A stretch of 64,000 bases of DNA from the NCBI RefSeq assembly GCF_024611995.1, contig NZ_CP102509.1:62001-126000 (forward strand), read 5' to 3'. Origin of the DNA: Streptomyces sp. NBC_00162. Its GTDB lineage: Bacteria; Actinomycetota; Actinomycetes; Streptomycetales; Streptomycetaceae. The number at the start of each line of letters is the position of its first letter. Position 1 is the stretch's first letter. The position numbers and the translations under genes are program-made. The notes under the pieces are model-generated. The model saw nothing but the letters and a program-made list of their open reading frames with translations, was not told where the DNA came from and ran no database searches. Of this stretch, positions 1 to 9,435 are shown piece by piece.

Positions 1-1
1 C

Positions 2-678
2 AGCTACGGAAAGTGGCTTGACGCCACCTTGAACGGGGTGAAGCTGACCGGGAAGGACCACGTTCTGGTGGAGCACTTCGCGAAGCCCGTCTTCGAAGCG
101 GCAGCCGCGAAGAAGGAGCACAACCACGGGCTGGCCGGGTACGTGGGCGAGTGGCTCTGGTACCTCCTGACCCGCGACCTGCCCCAGGATCCAGCGCGCT
201 CCGTGGAGATCCTCGGACCGCCGAAGGCCGCCGTCAACGACGGAGGCGGCGACGGACTCATCGTCTACCGGGAAGACGGAACGGCCCGGGGCTTCTCCTT
301 CCGCCTGTGGGAGATGAAGAAGTACACCGGGAAGGCGAATCGGCCGGATGGGGCAATCTACAAGGGCTGGACACAGCTCAGCACCAGGGGGCGACCTACC
401 TGGGAATGCTCTCCTGGGGCGACAAACTGCTCGCTGACGACACCCGGGAGTTCGTGGGCAGTCTGGCCGAGCAGTGGGTCGATGAGGAGAAGTCGGCCGG
501 CGCCGGCGTCAGCGTCGCGCTGAACGCCACGGCGATCCCGACGAAGGCCTTCCACCTCGCGCACGAGCACTTCACTACCCACAAGCACCCCGGCGCGCTG
601 CAGGGCCTGGTGGTGGCGATCGACGATCTGGAGGGCTTCGCCCATCAGGTGAGGAAGTACGTGTGGACCGCACTCTAG
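2..678 (+). CDS. hamA: HamA-like (DUF1837) nuclease subunit of a Hachiman defence system, 5'-truncated
   Basis: The frame is open to the left edge, so the N-terminus lies outside the window. It carries the pattern of a PD-(D/E)xK nuclease: a GYVGEW helix near 135-155, an Asp in GGGDGLIVY (codon 251-253) and an E-M-K triplet (311-319). It overlaps a Ski2-like helicase gene by 16 bases, the HamA-HamB order of Hachiman, in which the nuclease is held by the helicase and released on phage infection. The frame changes at about 376-381 (WTQL then HQGATYLGMLSW), which needs one extra base; a lost base is the simplest reading. Family call rests on motif and neighbour; the homology was not searched. 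Confidence 0.62.
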
Positions 679-3600
679 ATCCGGCTGTACTCGCGACTGC
701 CCTCGGCGAATACCGCCCCGGCGGGGTCCTGCCCTCGGCGCAAGAACTGCTGGCGGCCATCACCCAACTGGAGATCGCCGCCTTCGGCAGAACCCAGGAG
801 ATTCCGGACGATGTGCTGGCGACGGCGTGGCTCTTGCACGGACTGGCCGCGGTCGAGCCCGAGACTCCCGGGTTCGACCCGATGCGGACCCGGCAGGCCC
901 TCGCGGTCAGCGCGCACGTGATGGACCTGGCCCTGGCCGACGAGCGACACTCCCCGACCGAGCGGCTGAGGATCGCCTTCGCCGCCCAGGCCGGGTACCG
1001 CCGGTGCGAGCAAGAGCCCAACGCCACCGCCGTCTACCGCCAGGTCAAGAACCTGGTGAACTTCACTTCCTCGCTCCCGGCGCACATCGACACCCTGGCC
1101 CTGGAGGCCGGTGTTGTGTTCCTGGCATTCGACCGGCCCGACCTAAATCGGGTCCTGTCCGCCTGGCGTCGGCAGTTCGCGGAGCTCCGTGAGCTGTTGG
1201 ACGGCGATCCGCTCGCGGGCACGATGTACGGACCTGCCGAAGCCGTCGTCGAAGCCGTCCACCTCCTGCGCCTGTACCTCTCGTTCGGCGATCCGGATCG
1301 CCTGCAGGATGCACAGGATTTGTTGGGCAGCGTGCTCGACGGCCAGGCCGGCCGCAGTGACCCGCCCGCTCGGTGGGTCGCGGCCCACCTCCTCGGCCTG
1401 AGCGGCGAGATGGCCGCCAGCAGCTTGTACACGCTGCTCCCGGGGGAACTCCGGATGCGGTCGCCCGGACCTTCGCGATGTCCGATCCGCCGGTGATGAC
1501 CCTGTGGCGCCCGCAGCGCCAGTTGCTGAACCTGGAACGGGGCAACCCGGTCGACCCCGCCACCAGCCGGAGCCTGATCAGCGTGCCCACCAGCGCGGGT
1601 AAGACGCTGATGGCCCAGCTGGTGATCTGTTCCCACCTGGCGCAGAAGCCCGGCCGCGTGGTCTATGTGTCGCCGATGCGCAGCCTGGGCCGGGAGATGC
1701 GGGCCGCGCTGCGGGGCCGGCTGCGGCTGCTGGAACGCAAGCTGGTCGCCGAGCAGCCGGACTTCCCGCTCGCCGACGGCAGCGGCTCCCTCGTCGGGGA
1801 CGTGGACATCGTGACCCCGGAGCGGCTCATGCACATGATCCGCAACAACCCGGGCGCAGCGCTGGACGAGGTCAGCCTCATCGTCGTCGACGAGGCCCAC
1901 CACCTCGCGCAGGGCCGGCGCGGTTTCGTACTGGAGAGCCTGCTCGCCCTTCTGCGGACCCGCTCCGACACCCGGCTGGTGCTGCTGTCTGCCGCTGTCG
2001 GCAACCGGGGTGCCCTGGCGTCATGGCTGGATCCGGCGCGGCCGGCGGAGGAGGTGTATTTCACCGACGACTGGCGCGGCCCGAGGCGCCTGCACGGCCT
2101 CATGTACCCGAAGCTGCTCAAGGGCCAGGCCGAGCGCACCCCGCGCAAGCCGAGCAAGAACCAGCCCTCCACCACCCGGGCCACTGTGCCGGTGGCCCCC
2201 CGGCTCGACATCCGGCCGACCGCCACCAGCGGCACCTTCGGCCTGACCATCCCCAGCGTCGGCACCAGGGCGTACGCCTCCCCCAACTCCTGGCAGTGGA
2301 AGGCTGCCACCAAGCTCACGGGCGGTATCGCGGACTACGAGGTGTTCGCCGCCGGCGCCGCCGCCCTGACCCGGGCCGGCAGCGTCCTGATGGTCGTCGC
2401 CAGCAAAGTCATCGCCAGGAACGCCGCACGCGCCATGGCCAAGCACCTGGACATCCGCCCCAAGGCGGCGGCGCTCACCGAGTTCCTGGCCGAGACCCTC
2501 GGCGAGCAGCACCCCCTGGTCGACTGCACCCGCCACGGCGTCGCCTTCCACCACGCCGACCTTCCCGACGACGTCCTCCACGCCGTCGAACAAGGACTTC
2601 GAGACGGAGACCTGCTGGCCATCGCCAGCACCACCACCCTCACCGACGGCGTCAACCTCCCGGTGCGCACCGTCATCATCAATCACACGGTCGAGGGTGA
2701 TCCCGCACGCGGGAACCAGCACGGCCTCAGTCCCGCGAAACTGCTCAATGCCATCGGCCGGGCCGGCCGGGCCGGGCGCGAGAGCGAGGGGTGGGTCATC
2801 CTCACCCGCCCCTACCCGCCCCAGGCCGCGGAGTTCGAGACGCTCACCCCCGACAGCGAGCGGCTCACCGTCACCTCCGAACTGCTCAGCGAAGACGCCC
2901 TGCGGTCACTGGCCCATGCCGAGCTGCAGCTGCAGAACTCGCTCGACGGCCTGTTCGGCGTGATGGGAACCGTAGCGGCCGACTTCGCCGCGTTCGTGTG
3001 GCTCGTCCTGCAGACCCACGCCGAGACCCTCCACGCGCCCGGCGACCGGCTGGACTCGGTGCGGTCGCTGCTCGCGATGGAACAGGCCGACGACCCTTCG
3101 GTCCCGGCCCGCTGGATGGCGCTCGCGGAGAAGGTCACCGCGGTCTACGACGCCACCGACCCCGTCTCGACCCGCCGGTGGGCCAGCACCGGAACCAGCA
3201 TCGGATCCGCCCGCTTCCTCGACCAGGTCGCTCGACGCCTCGCGGAGCAACTCGTCGCCTACGCGGTCCCCGAGGACACCCTGGACGAGATCAGCGTCTT
3301 CTTCGGGCCGCCCGAGTGGCCGCTGGAGCAGACCTTGGACTTCCTTGCCGAGCAGGGCGCCTTCAAGAACCTTCTGCTGACGCCTGAGGCCCGCGGGAGC
3401 TGGAAGCTCACCAACGAGCAGAGCAAGAGCCTCACATTCGACGTGCCGATCGACAACGCGGTCCGGGACTGGATCTCCGGCACCTCCATTCCGGAACTGG
3501 CCCGCACCTGGATGCCCGACAGCATCCCGTCCCATCCCCAGATGCTGGAGCTGACCGTCCAGAGCATCAAGCAGGCATTCGAACACGCGATCAGCTGGAC

Positions 3601-4177
3601 AGCCGGAGCCCTAGTCAACCTCGTCAACACCCACCCCCTGCTGACTCCCACCACGCCCCGCCTGTTCGCACAAACGGCCTGGCACATCCGGCACGGCGTC
3701 GACACCGAGCAGGCCATCACGCTGCTGACCTCCGGCATCACCTCCCGCCGCCTGGCCCACCAGATCGGCCGCGCCGCGGCCGAGGCCGGCATTGGCTCCG
3801 GTCAGCTCCGCACCTGGGTCGCCGATCAGCAGATCGACGGCTGGACCACCGCGTACAAGGCCAACACGTACGAGATCGAGGACCTCCTCGACTATGTGAG
3901 CAAACCAGCCAACCCGCTCAACGAGCTGCTGCGAGGCCGTCCCGTGACGATCCCTGTTGCACGGGTAGGCCCGGGCACCGGAGACGGGCCGGTCACCCTG
4001 ACCCACCCAGGCAAGAAGCCGACGACCATCAGCGTCAACCGCGACGGCAACCAGATCGCCGCCATCCCCGCCGCCCGGCATCACGCTGTCCTCACCCTGA
4101 TCGACAGCGGTCTCGACCTCACCCACCACCTTGAGGCCGGGCAGCTTGTCACCACCTTGGCCATGGCCAGCCTGTAG
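663..4177 (+). CDS. hamB: HamB-like Ski2/DEAD-DEAH helicase of a Hachiman defence system
   Basis: Superfamily 2 helicase of about 1170 residues when two frames are joined. The N-terminal 255 residues are helical and ATPase-free. Motif I PTSAGKT lies at 1586-1606, motif II DEAH at 1889-1900, motif III LSAAVGN follows, motif V is STTTLTDGVNLP, and motif VI is NAIGRAGRAG; a long helical C-terminus follows, as in Ski2/Hel308 enzymes. It starts at GTG 663 inside hamA, so the two are probably co-translated. The frame changes at a run of five G (1442-1446), between SLYTLLPG and TPDAVARTF; one extra G would restore it. Family knowledge: HamB unwinds or senses DNA and licenses HamA. Confidence 0.65.
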
Positions 4178-4224
4178 GGCGCCGAGGGTTGGCCGGCGCC
4201 GGGCGGGTTTGGCCCCCCGGTGAC

Positions 4225-4877
4225 CTACTGTTCCGGGTCGTCAGCAGGGCGGTAGACAGCTCGATCGGTGTCCAGGCGCTGGAGGATGCCGTCTGCGGCG
4301 AGCTCGCGCAGGATCTGCCGGGCGCGCTTCTCGTCGACGGCGTGGCCGATCTCGTGGAGCGCGGCGACGGAGCGCTGCGCGTCCCACTCCCGCCCTCGCC
4401 GGTGATTGCCTCGGCGAGGCAGTCCTTCTGGCTGGCGAGCTCGCCCTGCTGGTGGGTGGCGACAGCGGCCTGAAACGCGGGAAGGGCACCAGTGCGGATG
4501 CGGTAGCCGGCGACCTTTCCGAATCCGGGGCCCTCGGCGAGGAGGGGCGAGACCTGGTCCGCGACCCACCAGTTGCGACGGACGCCGCGCTTCAGCGCGG
4601 CCTTGAACGCGCCGCTGCTGCCGGTGAGCTTGCCCTCGCCGTGCGGACCGCGCAGGACATCGGCCGGCACGTAACCGTCCTCGCGGGTAGCGGCCTCGCG
4701 CAGGATGCGCTGGGCGGTGGCCGGCAGGGAGAGATAGTAGCGGGAGGCGGTCTCCGGGTCGGCCCAGTCGGTTGCCGGCCCGGCGGTCTTCAAACTGCCG
4801 GCATGTTCGCCGAGCAGAGCCAGGAGGGCCCTCTGGAAGGCGGGATCGGGGTCCTCAACGATCAGGTGGAGTTTCAC
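4225..4877 (-). CDS. Hypothetical protein, probably DNA-binding (winged-helix-like)
   Basis: Not recognised. I choose GTG 4877 because AGGGA sits seven bases upstream and conserved-looking sequence (KLHLIVEDPDPAFQ) begins there. Residues about 45-120 look like paired winged-helix segments (RYYLSLPATAQRILREAA, then GAFKAALKRG); the C-terminal 60 residues contain another HTH-like stretch (EKRARQILRELAADGILQ). The frame breaks near 4390-4397 in a GGGCGGG run on the minus strand, between AITGEG and REWDAQRS, and one extra G would join the parts into about 217 residues. It converges on hamB across 47 bases that include a weak GGCGCC hairpin. Function unknown. Confidence 0.5.
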
Positions 4878-5144
4878 GTCATTCCCTTGCCGGGAGAAGC
4901 GAATAAGGGCACACCTTGCGAGCGGGACTGTAGTGCGGAGGGTGCACGCGATGCAAGCGCCTAATCTCGTTTTCCTTGCACTGGAAGACGTGAGATTGGG
5001 CGTGTGGCGCATCCATGGCTGGCCGTGGCGTACAGGTGGGTGAATCGCTCAGCGCCCCGTGCACCACAGGTGTTGCATCGGCTATGGTCGCGCCGACGGC
5101 TTCTGAGCTGCGTGGATTCGAACCGCGCGCTCGCGGCGCCCCGG

Positions 5145-5531
5145 AGAAATGTCGGTGACTTCGACGCCTCGGGCGCCGACATCGAACGGGACTGGGTAAC
5201 CCGCACGGCCTGCTGGAGCCACGTGGAGCGCGTCCTGCTCACGCACGACCAGGTCCGCGAGTACGAGCTCCCCGCGGCCACGGGGAAGGCCGGCGGCCCG
5301 CGCTGGACGGGGTTCGCCCGCCGGTACGCGCTCGACGCCGACAGGCCGGTGCAGTGGGAGGTCGAGGCGCTCGACCCCGCCGAGCTCCAGCGCCTGGTCC
5401 TCGCCGCCGTCGACCCCTACGTCGATCAAGCCGTACTCGGCGCCCGTATCGCGGAGGAAGAGCGGCAGCGGGGCCAGCTCAGGGCGTTCGCCGAGCAGTG
5501 GCCCGCCGAGGGCCCGCCGGACGGCAAGTGA
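5145..5531 (+). pseudogene. C-terminal fragment of a Toprim-domain protein
   Basis: The frame opens abruptly into GDFDASGADIERDW, which matches the acidic DxD loop of Toprim folds in topoisomerase VI A-like proteins, and continues to a charged helical C-terminus (ALDPAELQRLVLAAVD). No ribosome-binding site or conserved N-terminus precedes it, and codon use becomes Streptomyces-like only from about 5140. I read it as the surviving last 125 residues of a larger protein. The frame can be extended to a GTG at 5004, but that part looks non-coding. The Toprim assignment rests on one short motif. Confidence 0.45.
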
Positions 5532-5674
5532 CCGCTTGTGTAGCCGGATCAGGTGACCGTGACGCGCACCCTGGTTAGGGATTTAGCTGGTCAGACTGCC
5601 TGCCAGCCATGGCGGTGCAGAGACCCAGACCGTAATCTCCACAGACACACGACCGCCAGAAAGGGGACAGCGGC

Positions 5675-6241
5675 GTGACGGAGATATTTGCACGGCAGCG
5701 AATGCTGGGCGCGCGGATCAGAGCGCGGCGCCGCGAGACGGGCGTCAACCAGGCTGCGCTGGCAGAGGCGGCGGGCAAGGCGCAGAGCTGGGTATCGCGA
5801 ATGGAACGCGGCGCGGCTCCGCTGGAGTTCAGCCAGCTTGAGGCGATCGCCAAGGTGCTGGGCTGCAGAGCGGCTGACCTCCTCCCGCCGCCAGCCAGTT
5901 CACCGGCACCTCCCAGGTGGAAGAACCGCGATTTCGTCGTACTTTCGAGCGTTCACGCTTCCGAGGCCAACGCCCGGGAAGTTGTCGGTGGGGCGCTGCG
6001 CGAACGGCTGGCCGCTGGCGCTCAGATCTACCCTGTCGTTTCCGCGCGAGACGCCGACGGGGAGGTTGTGTTCGCGACGGAGTGGAAGGCTGAGCTCATG
6101 ACCCGGGCCGATCTAGTTGAGCCGCTCACCACCTTCATGACGCATCAGTCCCATCACGTCACTGGGGTCGTGGGCGTCACCATCAGTTCCGGCGCTCTCC
6201 CTCATTTGGACTGGGTGAACACCCAGACCACCTCGGACTGA
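5675..6241 (+). CDS. XRE-family helix-turn-helix regulator
   Basis: 188 residues. GTG 5675 follows AAAGGGGACA. Residues about 10-65 form a classic Cro/CI HTH (LGARIRARRRETGVNQAALAE then SWVSRMERGAAPLEFSQLEA). The remaining 110 residues are not the usual DUF5753 effector; they include VVLSSVHASEANAREVVGGA and may be a small sensing domain. The gene stands alone between a truncated gene and a convergent small gene. The target is unknown; autoregulation is a guess based on the family. Confidence 0.8.
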   Translation: MTEIFARQRMLGARIRARRRETGVNQAALAEAAGKAQSWVSRMERGAAPLEFSQLEAIAKVLGCRAADLLPPPASSPAPPRWKNRDFVVLSSVHASEANAREVVGGALRERLAAGAQIYPVVSARDADGEVVFATEWKAELMTRADLVEPLTTFMTHQSHHVTGVVGVTISSGALPHLDWVNTQTTSD

Positions 6242-6337
6242 GGCCATCAGGCTTGATGCCCGGTACCGGTCGGCTCTGATGGTGGGCGAAATTGTGCGAT
6301 CCGCACGCCGGGAGGCATCGGTCCTTCGGGGCTGCCC

Positions 6338-6595
6338 TCAGGTGACCGTGATACGCAGGATGTACGGCTGGCCGGCGCTGATGGCCCGCGCCTGTTCCTG
6401 GAGGTCCGCGTCCGTGAAGCCGAGCAGTGCGTCGTCGGCGGCCCGCCGGAGGAGGGGAAGGATCTCGGTGACGGGTCGGCCGCGACCTGCCCTGGCGAGC
6501 TCGGCGAAGGCCCGCTGGTAGGGGGCGCTGTACGTGCCCGTGCTGTCGGCCAGCAGCCGGTCAAGGTGCTGCCTGCCGACGCTGATCTCGCCCAT
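6338..6595 (-). CDS. Small hypothetical protein
   Basis: 85 residues from ATG 6595, preceded by GAGGAG at good spacing. It is largely helical and acidic, with no signal peptide or membrane segment (YSAPYQRAFAELARAG). It converges on the XRE gene and diverges from the 6766 gene. No family recognised. Confidence 0.55.
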   Translation of the reverse strand: MGEISVGRQHLDRLLADSTGTYSAPYQRAFAELARAGRGRPVTEILPLLRRAADDALLGFTDADLQEQARAISAGQPYILRITVT

Positions 6596-6713
6596 GGCCT
6601 GCTCCTCGCGTTCTCAGGGGCCCATCCGGTCCGGACCCTCGCCTTGGACGCTACGAGGTCGGTCTGACACTCCCCGGACCGTCCAGCTCTGCAGGCGCCC
6701 CGAAAACCCTTGT

Positions 6714-6727
6714 GTAGGAATTCCTAC
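6714..6727. promoter_or_regulatory. 14-bp perfect palindrome, candidate operator
   Basis: GTAGGAATTCCTAC reads the same on both strands. It lies about 40 bases before GTG 6766 in an AT-richer stretch. A looser inverted repeat, GAGTGT (6728-6733) and ACACTC (6746-6751), follows directly. Position and symmetry suggest a binding site for a dimeric repressor controlling the 6766 gene or the divergent 6595 gene. Confidence 0.4.
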
Positions 6728-6765
6728 GAGTGTAGCTTTTCGTAAACACTCTTCATGGAGGCCTC

Positions 6766-7107
6766 GTGACCGCGCGCATCGTCTTCGACCTGCCCGGCGC
6801 CTCTGGCGAGTCCCACACCCTCGACCTTCCCGACGACGTCGCCATCGCCCTGTACGGCGGCCTCACGAACAGTCCCGACGTGATCGAACCCGCGGCCGAG
6901 GACTTCGAGGAGCTCATCGCCTCCACTAGCCTGCTGAGTCGGCTCATCACGCACCTGACGCTGTCCCGCGAGCGTCACGTCGCGGCGGCCGACGCCACCA
7001 GCCCGCACGCCAACCGCCGGGCCATCGGCATCGCGGCCGCGATGCAGCCCTCGCAGCTCTCCGTCGTGCTGGAGCGCAACGGCCGGCCCCGCAGCCGGAG
7101 GGGCTGA
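6766..7107 (+). CDS. Hypothetical protein
   Basis: 113 residues from GTG 6766 with GGAGG eight bases upstream. The N-terminus (TARIVFDLPGASGESHTLDL) resembles a short beta-rich module and the rest is helical; no catalytic motif, signal or membrane segment. The next gene, a phosphotransferase, begins 71 bases downstream on the same strand and may share its transcript. Family not recognised. Confidence 0.6.
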   Translation: MTARIVFDLPGASGESHTLDLPDDVAIALYGGLTNSPDVIEPAAEDFEELIASTSLLSRLITHLTLSRERHVAAADATSPHANRRAIGIAAAMQPSQLSVVLERNGRPRSRRG

Positions 7108-7178
7108 ACCTGCGGCCCCCTCGGCCACCTCGACAAGCAGTCAGCCCGGCTTCCGCTCACAGCCCGGAAGGAAGTCCC

Positions 7179-8135
7179 GTGGAACTCCACGTCATCGAGC
7201 GGTCCGCCAACGCCTTTCAGCAGGGACTGACCGATCGCCAGATCCTAGCGGTCGCCCGACGCGCCTTCGGGCCCGGCACCGAGGTCCGTTCCGCGACAGA
7301 GCTGGGCGGCGGCATGTACAACACCACCTACCGCATCGACCTGGCCGGACACCAGGAGCCGGTCGTCCTGCGGGTGGCGCCCGAACCAGGCCGTCAATTC
7401 CACTCCGAGCAGGGGCTCATGCGCTCGGAGTACGCGTCGGTGCCGTGGCTCGCGCCGATCGCCGAGCTGATGCCGCGGGTCCTGGCGTCCGACTTCACCC
7501 AGACCGTCATCGGCCGGGACTGGATGATCCAGTCCCTCCTGCCCGGTACCCCGGCGCCGGAGCTGCTCGGGTCGTATCCGAAGGGGACCCACGGGGCGTT
7601 CTTCCGGCAGATGGGGGAGATCACGGCGGCCGTGCACGTGGTGGCGGGCCCCCACTTCGGGCCGGTTACCGGCCCCGGGCACGACCGTTGGAGCTCGGCC
7701 GTCGTCGCGTCGCTGCACCTGATCGCCGAGGACGTCGAGAGCTGCGGCTTGGATGCGGCCGACCTGCGCAAGGCCGCCGACGCCGCCCAGGCCGGGGCCG
7801 GGGTCCTGGACGAGGTCACGGTGCCCCGGCTGTTGACCGGGGACCTGTGGACGGTGAACACCATGCTCGCTGCGGCCCCGGTCCCGACGATCTGCGGTGT
7901 CCTGGACATGGACCGCACGTGGTGGGGTGACCCGGAGGCGGACTGGACGTTGCGGATGGCCCGGGCCAAGCAGGACGCGCGCCTGGCCTTCTTCGACTCC
8001 TACGGCCGTCCGGAAGAGACCGAGGCCGGCGCGTGGCGGCGCCACGTGTACGAGGTGCGCCATCTCGGCGCGCTGCGCCTGGAACGTCACCGCCTCGGCA
8101 ACCACGGCGGCGTCCAGGAGTCCTACAGGAGGTAG
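7179..8135 (+). CDS. APH-fold phosphotransferase family protein
   Basis: 318 residues, usual length for the aminoglycoside phosphotransferase/choline kinase-like fold. The N-lobe glycine-rich loop is LGGGMYNTTYRI; the Brenner motif appears as LLTGDLWTVN, with the usual His replaced by Thr but the catalytic Asp and the Asn kept; the metal-binding motif is VLDMDRTWWGDPEADW. This HGD-to-TGD variant is, as I recall, common in Streptomyces phosphotransferase family proteins, so the protein need not be inactive. Substrate unknown; drug resistance cannot be assumed. The start at GTG 7179 follows GGAAG. A strong terminator lies 33 bases downstream. Confidence 0.8.
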   Translation: MELHVIERSANAFQQGLTDRQILAVARRAFGPGTEVRSATELGGGMYNTTYRIDLAGHQEPVVLRVAPEPGRQFHSEQGLMRSEYASVPWLAPIAELMPRVLASDFTQTVIGRDWMIQSLLPGTPAPELLGSYPKGTHGAFFRQMGEITAAVHVVAGPHFGPVTGPGHDRWSSAVVASLHLIAEDVESCGLDAADLRKAADAAQAGAGVLDEVTVPRLLTGDLWTVNTMLAAAPVPTICGVLDMDRTWWGDPEADWTLRMARAKQDARLAFFDSYGRPEETEAGAWRRHVYEVRHLGALRLERHRLGNHGGVQESYRR

Positions 8136-8168
8136 CCCGGGAGGTGGCCGCACTCACTGCCTGATACC

Positions 8169-8199
8169 GAGGCGCGCCTCTCTGAGGGAGGCGCGCCTC
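8169..8199 (+). terminator. Intrinsic terminator after the phosphotransferase gene
   Basis: A perfect 12-bp stem GAGGCGCGCCTC, a 7-base loop and the same arm again. It ends without a T-run, as often in Streptomyces. Confidence 0.75.
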
Positions 8200-8325
8200 T
8201 GCCGGGGTTCCTGTCACCTGGGTGGACGGCCCGCTCGAGGACAGAGGCGACAGCCCGTGGGTGGACCAGGCCGGCACGGGCGAGACGGGTCTGGTCGCTG
8301 GCTCGGTCGTCTCGAAGCATCGAGG

Positions 8326-9435
8326 TTAGGAGGTAACGCGGAGCGTCAGTTCGCGGAGTTGGCCGCCGGTGGTCGTGATGTCGTATCGGCGCGCGTTGTT
8401 GATGGCCGCCTTGGTCAGGGCCTTGCGCCGGTGGAAGTCCCGGCCCAGCTCGTCCAGGGCCACGGCCAGCGAGCGCGGGTCGCCAGGAGTGTAGGGAACG
8501 CCAGCGCTCCCGAGGATTTCCCTCACACCGGGCAGATCGGAGTAGGCAACCGGAAGTCCGTGGACCTGGGCCTCAATGAGGACGAGCCCGAAAGCCTCCA
8601 GACCTCTGGTCGTGAAGACGAAGGCGTCGAAGTTCGGCAGGCGGCGCCACGGTTCAGGGCGGGGCAGGAACGGATCGAAATGAACCCGGTTGCGGAGCCC
8701 GAGTTCGATAGCTCGCTGTTCCAGATGCTCCCGCAGGATTCCTTCGCCGATCACGGTCAGGTGGTGTGGCTGATCGGTTAGAGCGAGGGCTTCGACGGCG
8801 GTGATCGTGGATTTGTTGTCGTCCAGACGGCCGGCGTGCACCAGAGACAGGGGTCCGGTTCCGGTGGGCGGTTGATCTCGTACCCGGGCATCGCTCAAAG
8901 GGATGCCCCATGGGATGACGGTGAGTCGGTCGGTGAATCGGCGTCCGGTGAGTCGGTCGATGCGGTCGGCGAGGGCGGAGGTCGGGGCGACGATCGCGGC
9001 GCTTGCGGCAGCGACTTCATTCATGACCTCGCGTTCCGATGCGCTGCGCTCGGCGACAATCACGTCGGGGCCGTGGGCGATGGCGATGATCGGGGTGCTG
9101 CCAGCAGTGCGGGTGAAGGCCAGGCTGAGAGCGGAACCCGAGGTACTGAGCGTGGATGGCATCCGGCCGGGTCTTCTCGATGAGCGCACCGACCTCACGC
9201 GTCAGCTCGTCAACGTAGGGGTCGAAGAGTGGGCCATGGGGTCGTTTGGTCGTGCAGAGGGAGATCAGCTGATCAAACGCAGCCTTCAAGCCTGATCGAC
9301 CGGTGCCCTGCCCAGGAAGGTCGTGTGGATTTCAGGCATCGCGCCGTAGAGATCGTTGACGAGGATCATGCTCCCGGACGAAGGTTCGCAGGTGCGGTTG
9401 ATGCCGGTCAGGATGTTCAGGAGCCTGGTGGTCAT
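8326..9435 (-). CDS. Glycosyltransferase family 4 (GT-B)
   Basis: About 369 residues. ATG 9435 overlaps the upstream gene's stop as ATGA. The C-terminal Rossmann lobe is clear: LVHAGRLDDNKSTITAVEAL, then GLEAFGLVLIEAQVHGLPV, the E-x7-E nucleotide-sugar binding motif of GT4 enzymes. The N-terminus (MTTRLLNILTGINRTC) fits the acceptor lobe. The frame changes twice: near 9286-9294 (after FLGRAPVDQ, apparent missing base) and near 9131-9136 (YLGF then ALSLAFTRTAG, apparent extra base). Both sides stay homologous, so this is probably one gene. It transfers a sugar from an NDP donor to an unknown acceptor. Confidence 0.72.

Noticed and set aside
5100..5125. tRNA-like GGTTCGAATCC on the minus strand
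   Set aside because: The T-arm stem does not pair fully and no D-arm, anticodon arm or acceptor stem can be drawn.
7179..8135. Antibiotic-resistance kinase
   Set aside because: The fold fits, but the HGD motif is changed and nothing identifies a drug substrate.
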